From NCBI RefSeq assembly GCF_009796845.1, contig NZ_CP047025.1, positions 2,604,001 through 2,668,000 of the forward strand: a stretch of 64,000 nucleotides of DNA, read 5' to 3'. The position numbers and the translations under genes are program-made. The notes under the pieces are model-generated. The model was given only the letters and a program-made list of their open reading frames with translations. It did no database searches and was not told the origin of the DNA. This stretch comes from Cobetia sp. L2A1. GTDB taxonomy: Bacteria > Pseudomonadota > Gammaproteobacteria > Pseudomonadales > Halomonadaceae. This document shows positions 36,738-44,584 of this stretch, piece after piece (the stretch's first letter is position 1; every line of letters starts with the position of its first letter).

Positions 36738-39433
36738 GCGGAGATTGGATATTTTCCATTGCGCCTGAAAAGGAGGCTTCCGCAATCCCATGGCTGACCA
36801 GGTCCGATCCTGACTTGCACCTCAAGTTCATGAGAACCCGCCACATGCAGGAACTCTGGTCGCAATGGGAGGAGCGCCGACTTGATCGAGTCAAAGGCAG
36901 ACAACGCCAGCAAAGCCTGCACCTTCTGTACTGGATCGAGCGTCACGCCAAGCGCCAACCGGCCACCGATGTACCAGCAGAGGCCGGGAGTATTACGCTG
37001 ACACTCAACCACACTCACGCCGACGCCATGGCCAAGGAACTGATTCGTTGGAGACACGTTCATCATCGTCGCCCGATAGGGCGTCGCGAAGCCTACGGCG
37101 TCATCGCCCGCTTTCTGGAGGAGGTCAATCAAAGTCCGGGAGTCTTGGCGATGTTGCCACAGTGGCCCACGCTGGCCCGACGCAAAAGCGTGCTGCCAAT
37201 GGATGCGAAGGCACTGGCCAACACGACCAAGGTCTTGCCGATCATCCGCAAGCTACGTCATTCCGGGACTGGCTTTCCCCTGCTACGCGCTGCCGTAGAG
37301 CTCGGTGTGCGTGCAGGGTTAGGGCAACAGATCATTCTGGTCACATTGGCCTGCCTCACGCGTCGCCACTTCGAGAGTGATCGAAGCGCCCCCAATGAGT
37401 GGGTCTGGATCCCTGCTCACTCGGCACCACCACGGGTCATGTCACCTCACCTGACGGCCTACCGTCTGCCATTGGAGTCAACACTGGCGACGGCACTCAA
37501 GACGTTGAGAGCCAAGAAACCCGTCACCGCCAAGGACGAATGGTTGCTGGCCAATGAGCAGGAAGACGAACACCTCCCGATTACTGAGCGGATTCGCATC
37601 ATCAAGGATCGCATGAGACAGGAGCTGGCATCCTTGGTCACAACACTGCCCCTGACGATCGAAGAGCGCCGGACAATAAAACTGACCACCCTGTTGAGAG
37701 CATTGCCCCATGCCGCAGTGCTGGGGGGGTTACCCGGTTATTGGGTCAGTCAGTTCAGTCGCTATCCAATCCCCTACAGTAGCGCCCAAGGGCTTTATGA
37801 GCCCCACTCCTACTTCGCTCGGCTCGAGGCTCCTCCTGCCAGTACGGTCATGGCATCTCATTCCGACGACCGCCAGCCTGAGCCTGTGGCTAATAACGAC
37901 AAGGTGAGCACCGTCGATCTTTTTGCAGCCGAAACGCAAGAAACGAACGCTCCATATCCCTCAACCGTGCTGACACAACCCCCAGGGCAGCGCTTGATTA
38001 GCGGAGCTTCCTGGCCGATTGACTGGCTTCCTTCGGCAAGACGTATCATCAAGCAATGGATCGGTGTCATTTCCTCTGATTATCTGCGCAAGACAAGCGA
38101 CGAGTATGTTAGAAGGCGCCTGGAAGCTCTGCTACTCGAAACAAGCAGGCGTCTCACCAGACTCATGGGTATCCGCCACAGCTACCCGGCCATGGTGCTC
38201 TATTGGCTCCATGACCTGCGCGTGACTCGCATGCTTCGCGTCAGCTCACTGCACACCTATCTGTCTCGCAGCTTGCCGATGGCGATGGCGGACTACGCCT
38301 TGTCGATCGATATCCATGAATGGGACAACGACAGTGCCCAGGAAATGTGCTGGTGTGTGCCTCACGATATGGGCTGGTCTGCCAGCACGACACAGAGCTT
38401 TCTTGGCAATATGGGGCAGCTCATCCGCTTCATGCACAGTATGGGAGTATTGCTGGACGTCGAGCCGCCGATATCAGGCAACAGTAAAGCTCCCAGCGCC
38501 AAACGAATACATTTCGCCACCCTGAGACAGATGGAAAAGGTACGGGACCATCTTCTCGCCAAGCCCGATGCAACGCCTGATGCCACCATGCAATGGCTCA
38601 GCATCGCACTGGGCTTCCACGGTGGTATGCGCGCCAGCGAGGTCTGTGCCCTGACACTACGAGACATTCGCATCGAATGTCCCCAGGGGACCTTCTCGCT
38701 CGAGCACTGGTTGGAGGATCAATACCCGGCCGGCCCATCACCGACGCTATCTGACGCAGAGTTTTCGCCCCCTCCCTCGCATGAGACGGATATCATTCAC
38801 GAAGCGTTGAGTGAGCAGCTGAGATCACTGCCAGAGGTTGAGTGCCGCGTCTATATTCGCGGTGGGAAGACCCCTGCTGCCCGGCGCGTACTCCCGCTGC
38901 ACCTTTTGACATTTTTCGGAGATATTCAGTTGTTGGCAGCGTGGTGGGTATATCGGCGGCGATGCTTCCCCACGACGGCCCTCTCTGACATCGCCCTGTT
39001 CGGCCCGAGCGAGAGCGGTCTGGCCTTCAATCACGCCGGTCTGATCGCCCCGGCGATCGACGCCATGAGAGATGTGCTGGGAAACGCTATCGACTTTCAC
39101 TCGTTACGTCACGCAGCCGTCAGCTGGTGGCTGATCCGTCTTGAAGCGGCACAGAATCGAGACATTCTCGATGACTTGCAGGAGCACGGCTCCTGGGGCT
39201 TGCAAAAAGCGTCCCTGAAACGATTTCTTGAGGGAGTGCAGGGCTATGCCGGGGAAGATAGCCGGGAACGTGGCATGTTGCTGTATCAACTCGCCATCTG
39301 GATCGGCCACCGCACGCCGGAACAGACATTGACGCACTATGCCCATAGCCTGGAGTACCTGCATCGTCAGGCCATGCGGCGCGCCAGTGAATACACTCAG
39401 GCGATTACGCCCTGGATAGCCCCGGTGCAATGA
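36734..39433 (+). CDS. Large tyrosine recombinase, 899 aa
   Basis: The C-terminal 290 residues hold a full catalytic set: R633 (GGMRASEVCAL), K712 (RGGKTPAAR), H789 and R792 (FHSLRHAAV), H859 (IWIGHR) and Y869 (LTHYAH). The N-terminal 430 residues are of unknown fold; residues 540-600 look like a core-binding domain. At 899 aa it is two to three times longer than a usual integrase. It ends the module; no terminator hairpin is obvious directly after it. Confidence 0.85.
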   Translation: MSGDWIFSIAPEKEASAIPWLTRSDPDLHLKFMRTRHMQELWSQWEERRLDRVKGRQRQQSLHLLYWIERHAKRQPATDVPAEAGSITLTLNHTHADAMAKELIRWRHVHHRRPIGRREAYGVIARFLEEVNQSPGVLAMLPQWPTLARRKSVLPMDAKALANTTKVLPIIRKLRHSGTGFPLLRAAVELGVRAGLGQQIILVTLACLTRRHFESDRSAPNEWVWIPAHSAPPRVMSPHLTAYRLPLESTLATALKTLRAKKPVTAKDEWLLANEQEDEHLPITERIRIIKDRMRQELASLVTTLPLTIEERRTIKLTTLLRALPHAAVLGGLPGYWVSQFSRYPIPYSSAQGLYEPHSYFARLEAPPASTVMASHSDDRQPEPVANNDKVSTVDLFAAETQETNAPYPSTVLTQPPGQRLISGASWPIDWLPSARRIIKQWIGVISSDYLRKTSDEYVRRRLEALLLETSRRLTRLMGIRHSYPAMVLYWLHDLRVTRMLRVSSLHTYLSRSLPMAMADYALSIDIHEWDNDSAQEMCWCVPHDMGWSASTTQSFLGNMGQLIRFMHSMGVLLDVEPPISGNSKAPSAKRIHFATLRQMEKVRDHLLAKPDATPDATMQWLSIALGFHGGMRASEVCALTLRDIRIECPQGTFSLEHWLEDQYPAGPSPTLSDAEFSPPPSHETDIIHEALSEQLRSLPEVECRVYIRGGKTPAARRVLPLHLLTFFGDIQLLAAWWVYRRRCFPTTALSDIALFGPSESGLAFNHAGLIAPAIDAMRDVLGNAIDFHSLRHAAVSWWLIRLEAAQNRDILDDLQEHGSWGLQKASLKRFLEGVQGYAGEDSRERGMLLYQLAIWIGHRTPEQTLTHYAHSLEYLHRQAMRRASEYTQAITPWIAPVQ

Positions 39434-39549
39434 GGTCAGGAGCCCATCAATAACTAGATGGGCTCCTGGCGTGAACGAGCGCGGGTGATCTCGGAGCGCT
39501 TATTCTTTGGGCGATGGTATCCGGCTGATCAACTCTTACAGAGGGGACT

Positions 39550-39891
39550 CTACACGGAGTTGCCTGTATCGCCTTCCAGTGCGGCATAGGCGACTATCTC
39601 GACCAGCATCTCTTCGCGTGCAAACCCGGAGACGATGATGGCAGCCCGATTGGAATATGGCTCACGAACGTACTCGGCATACATGCCATTGACCGTCGCC
39701 AAGTGCTCGCGTTCAATTACATAGATCAGCACCTGAGTCAGCGAGGAGGCGTCGCCATCGGCGCATTCCAGGGTATGAATCAGATTATCCAGCGTCTGGC
39801 GGGTCTGGGCAGTAATTCCGCCCTCCACGACATTGCCAGCGGCATCGATAGGAATCTGCGCAGTGAACAGGATGTCATTTCCGACACTCCT
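39550..39891 (-). pseudogene. RidA-family protein, 5' truncated
   Basis: The frame contains RidA features (GNDILFTAQIPIDAAGNVVEGG, AQTRQTLDNL, VNGMYAEYV, MLVEIVAYAAL) but opens only at a TGA (39892-39894). The first 20 or so residues and the start codon are therefore missing; RidA is about 130 aa. The AQI element replaces the usual SGQI. A downstream GTG (39826-39828) could start a 92-aa product lacking the first strands. It looks cut at its N-terminal side by rearrangement within the island. Confidence 0.75.
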
Positions 39892-40044
39892 TCAGAACGG
39901 GACCCAGTGCCATGGGCCGCAGGATTTAATGGGCTGAAGTTAGTTTATATGGCAACTATGCTGACAGCCTCCGGTCTTTGCTGCAGCCATATTATCGCGC
40001 GGGCGTTGGCGAGGCTGGTGGCGGCGTTCGTCTTCTTCTGTCTG

Positions 40045-40365
40045 ATGCCGGTTCAGGTTTTGGCCTCCGGGCTTGAGAGCAAGGAGTTGGCACGATATGT
40101 GGTCATTCCTCCGGCAACCCTAAAGCGTCGTGCCGATACTGGCTACTTCAAACCTGCCGAGGGCGATCGGCTGTACCGTTTCGCTGAGGTTTACAAGAGC
40201 GCGGTGGACCTGTTCGAGGGCGACAAGGCGAAGGCGAAAGAATGGCTGCTCAGCCCCGTGCGTGGGCTTGGGGGCCGTCGCCCGGTCGAGATGGTGGCTA
40301 CCACTGCTGGCGCCGAAGCCGTTCTAGATCTGATCGGCCGACTTGAGCATGGCGTCTTTGCATGA
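40045..40365 (+). pseudogene. MbcA/ParS/Xre-type antitoxin, N-terminally truncated
   Basis: The 106 residues from ATG 40045 include IPPATLKRRADTGYF, DRLYRFAEVYKSAVDLFEGD, WLLSPVRGLGGRRPVEM and LIGRLEHGVFA, the toxin-binding (DUF2384) domain of antitoxins paired with RES-type toxins. The usual N-terminal HTH is missing or degraded; the frame upstream to 39949 encodes an unrelated hydrophobic stretch. The stop overlaps an ATG (GCATGA), the usual junction with the toxin gene, but the IS30-type element starts almost at once and no toxin is present. Confidence 0.7.
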
Positions 40366-41433
40366 CTGTGGTGCGCGGTTATCGACTCGTTATAGGCCTC
40401 CTGAGTATTCTCCTAGAAACACCTGCGCCGGTGTTCGGTAGCCGAGCCGTTTTCGAGGACGGCCGTTCAGCTTCTCGACCACCTTGCGTAGCTCTGCATT
40501 GCTGATTTGGCGTAAATCTATTCCTTTGGGTAAGTACTGTCGTATCAGGCCATTCGTGTTCTCGCTGGCCCCACGCTGCCAGGAGCAACAGGGATCGCAG
40601 AAGTACATCGCCGCCGTCACGGCCTTGGCCACCGCTTCGTGGCCGGCGAATTCCGAGCCATTATCCAGCGTAATGGTTTTGACCGCTCCACGACGCGGCC
40701 TCAACAAGTGGATCATGGCCGCTTGCATCAGCTCGGCCGAGATCCTGGGCAGACGTGCCGCCAGTAGATAGCCGCTGCGTCGCTCGACCAGCGTGACCAG
40801 GCTTGACTGCATGTGGCCCTGTATCACGGAGTCGTCCTCCCAATGGCCGATAAAGCGCCGATCATCAACTTCATCCGGGCGGTGCTCAATCCCGAATCGA
40901 TTGGGGATCTTGCCCAATCCGGCGCTCTTGGCGTGTGTGCGGTGCTTATTGCTGCGTTTGGGCTGACGGAGGTGCCGCTAAAGATCACCACTTCGTGCCT
41001 TGTCGTCCCAAATCAAGGAGTCGATCCATTGATGACTGACACTAACGCCGGCCAAGGACGCCATGAAGCCACTGATTTGCTGTGGGCTCCACTCCTCACG
41101 TAGCCGGCCGGCAACGGCGGCCATCATGCTCGGCAGGCGCTTTGTCCACTCGGTAGCAGTGCGGCGCCGATGATCACTGAGGGTCTGGGCTTGCTCGGGA
41201 TCATAGCCATCGGCGGTGGCGTTGCGCCTAATCTCACGGCTGATAGTACTGCTATGGAGATTCAGCTCCCTGCCGGTCTGGCGCTGGCTCATGCCCAAGT
41301 CATAGCGGGCATGGATCTGGTATCGTTGGGTCAGGGTCAGTTGTCGGTATTCCATGCTCTGCTTCACTTTGGTCGGTGAGCCGAGAAGGGTACCGGCGAT
41401 GGCCCTCCTGCCTCTACCGTGCGGTCCAAAGTG
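40366..41433 (-). mobile_element. IS30-family insertion sequence
   Basis: The boundaries are approximate. They are set by the transposase frame plus a weak inverted similarity: ACTGTGGTGCGC at the left against ACTTTGGACCGC read inward from the right. No clear target-site duplication was found. It sits exactly where a toxin gene would be expected after the antitoxin. Confidence 0.6.
40390..41355 (-). pseudogene. IS30-family transposase interrupted by an in-frame amber codon
   Basis: DDE transposase of about 321 codons. The N-terminus (MEYRQLTLTQRYQI, then a helix-turn-helix with STISREIRRN) and C-terminus (HWEDDSVI, TLDNGSEF and QRGASENTNGLIRQYLP, the DDE residues) are in the same frame. They are separated only by a TAG at 40978-40980, where relatives have Tyr in a DLYRHLRQPKR-like stretch. 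So one base change, not a frameshift, splits it. Unless amber is suppressed the product is inactive. Confidence 0.85.
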
Positions 41434-41446
41434 CTGCGGTTATTCT

Positions 41447-41671
41447 ATGAATCCAGGGTTTACAGACATCGATCTGCTACGCATCTTAAACAAGCTAGAT
41501 AAAAAGCACGGTAATGATGCAATTACTGGCTTGTACGTGTTCGTTGTTCAGTCGCTGCGCTCAATCCAGTCGATCGTGACGACAGTGATGACGGATCATT
41601 ATCAGAATGCGGCCAGGAAAGAGCGTGAAGCGATGTTGAACGTCTCCTCCGCGATGCCTCTGGACGCTTAG
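41447..41671 (+). CDS. Small hypothetical protein, 74 aa
   Basis: Starts at ATG 41447 just outside the IS30-type element. It is largely helical with GLYVFVVQSLRSIQSIVTTV in the middle; no family recognised. Base composition is AT-richer than the chromosomal flanks. It could be a fragment of a larger gene cut by the insertion. Confidence 0.35.
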   Translation: MNPGFTDIDLLRILNKLDKKHGNDAITGLYVFVVQSLRSIQSIVTTVMTDHYQNAARKEREAMLNVSSAMPLDA

Positions 41672-41801
41672 CTGCCACGCCAGAGAGCTCTCCTCTCCCG
41701 CCTCTACCTCGAGGGGGTTTGAATATTGACTAGCCAGAATGTATAAGTAAGTCAATATACAAGGAATAGTACAACGAAAGAACAATCAAGGGACGCCAAC
41801 A

Positions 41802-42695
41802 ATGTTTAACTCAAAGAAAATCCAAGTTCTATCAGCGGTCTTGCTTACAGGCCTTCTACAAGGCTGTTCGATGCATACACAAAAATCTTATGACCCAGAG
41901 CACTCATTGCCTAGCAATCTGATGAAAGATTATGCCTATGTATCGCAGCATGACGTCGGCGATGCTGAAGATGGCACTCTAGCGACTTATAATAGAACAG
42001 AAAGCACTATCTTTGATATTTTATCTTTCGCCACCCTCTTGACCTCCAGTGATTTGTCGGATGTTGCTGAATCCGCATCTGTGATCCAAGCGATGAAGCC
42101 TAATAAGCCTAAGCATCGTCACAAGCATCCATTATTATTCGCAAGCATTCCCTACGCTGCTGGTGGTGATCGACAGTCAGCTATCAACGACTATATCAAT
42201 ATCGTTAAGGATTCTCTGATCGAGACCGTGGGTGAAAACGGCAGTGTTAGTTCTCTTCCAGTGAGTACTTTAGGGTATATGAGCTATACCGGGTTTTCAT
42301 TTACCTCAGAGAAGCTAGGGTGCCAGGTTGGAGACCAATGCATTGTCCGACTATCACTTACAATTGCACGGACTAATGAGTCCACCATTGCCGGTGAGTG
42401 GGTGAACAAGCAAGACTTCGAATCAATTGCAAAAAACCAGCATCGTGACTTATTCAAACTGAAAGACGCGGCCTATTTTAGCGCTGTCGAATTGAATTCA
42501 ATCGACACTTTGTCCCAGGTACTATTCTTGTCATCAAGTGAAAGCTTCGACTACGAGTCGGCATATAACAAGCTAAGCCAAAACCTACCGGGAACGTTCT
42601 ATATTTATCTGCCACCGGAGGCCGACTACGGGATTACAACCCCTTACCCTTATATGTTGAACAAGGGAAATCACTTGCTATTCCAAACCCCATAA
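41802..42695 (+). CDS. Putative lipoprotein of unknown function, 297 aa
   Basis: A lipoprotein signal peptide ends in LLQGC (Cys22), predicting attachment to a membrane. The mature part has a His/Lys-rich segment (KPNKPKHRHKHP) near residue 105, two Cys at about 193 and 198 that may form a disulfide, and a Tyr-rich C-terminus. No family recognised. It is AT-richer than the chromosome on either side of the island, which suggests acquisition. Its stop codon lies inside the terminator hairpin that follows. Confidence 0.75.
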   Translation: MFNSKKIQVLSAVLLTGLLQGCSMHTQKSYDPEHSLPSNLMKDYAYVSQHDVGDAEDGTLATYNRTESTIFDILSFATLLTSSDLSDVAESASVIQAMKPNKPKHRHKHPLLFASIPYAAGGDRQSAINDYINIVKDSLIETVGENGSVSSLPVSTLGYMSYTGFSFTSEKLGCQVGDQCIVRLSLTIARTNESTIAGEWVNKQDFESIAKNQHRDLFKLKDAAYFSAVELNSIDTLSQVLFLSSSESFDYESAYNKLSQNLPGTFYIYLPPEADYGITTPYPYMLNKGNHLLFQTP

Positions 42696-42730
42696 AGAAA
42701 CCCCGCCTTCGGCGGGGTTTCTTTATGGGG
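42688..42730. terminator. Bidirectional terminator covering two stop codons
   Basis: A 20-bp perfect stem with a TTC loop: the arm starts CCCCATAAAGAAACC and its mirror ends TTTCTTTATGGGG. It has T-rich arms on both strands and serves the convergent lipoprotein gene and traN remnant. It contains the stop codons of both (42693-42695 and 42723-42725). Confidence 0.9.
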
Positions 42731-43865
42731 TTTCTACGTTGTATATTTGTCGGGCTTCTTGGTAGCGCTCATCAAATTCAAGATCTCCCATCCTCTCGCT
42801 AGTGCGCTCAATCACGTCAGGTCGCGACTCTTCGCCGTCATCTCCTGCGCCCAGCCAATTACCCTCACCGGTTAAAGCTTCAACTGTCAGATTGTCTGGC
42901 GCCCCTTGGTAGAGATCATTCTCGACCAACGTCGCTGTCCACTCATCCAGATTCACTTTATCCCAGTCCACTGCATTCAAGACGTCTAGGGGGATACCAC
43001 CACACTCCGGGTCCTCAGCATCGCCAAAGTCTTGCAAATCGGGATACTCATCACCCATCTGCTGGCGGATCTGCTCTTGCATGATGCGCGCCATCGGGCT
43101 CTTGAAGCAGCAATAGCCTTTGCGCTTCTCAATACATGCTCCTAGTACCTCAGTCTTGCAGTAGGAGCCAACATAGGTGCAATTACCGTACTCGCGATGT
43201 GCCGCAAGCATAAATTCATCTTCCTCACAGGCCCAGACGATCTTGATGATGGCCATCGCCAAGGCATAGTAGCCGTAGATCGCCATCATAAAGCTCGCAG
43301 TGCCCATCATCGTGACACCTTCCGTAGCGGCCTGCTCACCCATTTGACCGGCAGCAGCCTGTCCGCCAGCCGCTGCAGCATCAGGCCCCGCCATATTGCC
43401 GATGATTTCCGATATCACCTTCTGGGTCTGCTCCTTGAGCTTTTCGATCAAGCTATCCAGTGCTTCCGTCACCACGTCCTTTACCGCACCGACCGTGTTG
43501 TCATACATGCTGGTCAGTGGGTCAGTGATAGTGGACACCGAGTCCTTGATTGGCTGGGCTAGGGTGTTGTAGCCACTTTGGAACGTGCTTCCAAACGACT
43601 CGGCGGCGAACTGGGCTGACGTGATGGCTTCGTCGATCTTCGGCACAGCCATGATCATCACCAGATAATCTCTCGCTGAAACATTGACTGGTTGCTCACA
43701 GCAATCCTGGATGCCACCGAGTGCCGTCTTGCATTCATAAGCGGAGCCGCCGAAGACCTTGCACGACACGTTCTCTTCCGCGTCCTCGACCCCGGTGCAC
43801 TTATTGCAGATCGACTTCCCAGATCCTTGAGCTCTCGTATGGTCGAAATGACTGACAACAACGTG
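42723..43865 (-). pseudogene. C-terminal part of conjugation protein TraN
   Basis: The Cys-rich sequence matches the C-terminal half of the mating-pair stabilisation protein TraN: CNKCTGVEDAEENVSCKVFG, ECKTALGGIQDCCE, YCCFKSPMARIMQEQIRQQ and DPECGGIPLDVLN. TraN is an outer-membrane protein of about 600 aa or more. Here the frame opens at a TGA (43866-43868) and homology starts only around 43830, so the N-terminal half, signal peptide and start are gone. The truncation coincides with the second copy of the 17-bp repeat. Confidence 0.8.
43808..43824 (+). repeat. Right copy of 17-bp direct repeat
   Basis: AGATCGACTTCCCAGAT, identical to 32152-32168. It lies at the truncated edge of traN and 89 bases before the next gene module, mirroring the position of the left copy before the recombinase module. 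Confidence 0.6.
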
Positions 43866-43912
43866 TCAGCACCATGATCTGTTTCATGATTATCGACCCG
43901 AGGGACGCTCCA

Positions 43913-44584
43913 ATGACAGACGCAAAATCATTGCGTGACACTTCACCGATTGATGATACCCACCACCAGGACAACGACCGCCAACTCAAACGTCGCCACA
44001 CCCTCAGTCAGTGTCTGATTCCTCTCTTGAATCAATATGCCGAGACGAAATCTCACTTCACCATTGTGGAATGTCGAGATGCGCTACTGACACACTCATC
44101 GCTCAGGTCTATCGACAAGCACTCTCTCTATCGAGCCATTACCAAGCGCTTGACGCAGTGCATCGACAAGGGACTTGCTATTGAAGTCGGTATTCGAGGC
44201 AAGAAACGCAAGATGTTTCAAATGCTCAGCGCACTACAAATGCCGATCGCCATGGGGCTCGAGCCTGCCCCCTCCACTGCGATCACGACGAAGGAGGCCG
44301 CCACTCACGATACGCCCATCGACTCTTCTCAAGTCCCCACACTGCCATTTACAGAGAAAGACCAGCGTGAGTTGGAGAAAATGATTGCTCAGAATCTCGT
44401 CACGCGACAAGAGATCGGTTACATGATCGAGTGCCTCGACCTCTCCCTCCACCAAAAGCCGGAATGGCGCGACGTGATACTTACGGCGCGAAAGCAGGCC
44501 GAGGACATGGCGATGAAAGCGTGGGGACACTACATGGCCTTGAGCCAACTTCGTGAAGTGACAATGACGGAGGGCGAGGCATGA
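43913..44584 (+). CDS. Uncharacterised protein paired with the helicase, 223 aa
   Basis: No family recognised. Residues 20-110 (RRHTLSQCLIPLLNQYAE, FTIVECRDALL, HSLYRAITKRL, GLAIEVGIRGKKRKMFQML) read like a winged-helix DNA-binding domain. A Thr/Pro linker then leads to a charged helical C-terminus (FTEKDQRELEKMIAQNLV). The stop overlaps the helicase start (ATGA). The start at 43913 has a GAGGGACG ribosome site. Confidence 0.75.
   Translation: MTDAKSLRDTSPIDDTHHQDNDRQLKRRHTLSQCLIPLLNQYAETKSHFTIVECRDALLTHSSLRSIDKHSLYRAITKRLTQCIDKGLAIEVGIRGKKRKMFQMLSALQMPIAMGLEPAPSTAITTKEAATHDTPIDSSQVPTLPFTEKDQRELEKMIAQNLVTRQEIGYMIECLDLSLHQKPEWRDVILTARKQAEDMAMKAWGHYMALSQLREVTMTEGEA

Noticed and set aside
40363..40420. 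Start of a RES-type toxin frame beginning ATGACTGTGGTGCGC after the antitoxin
   Set aside because: The frame soon runs into the IS30-type element and carries no RES motif; the bases may belong to the element's end.
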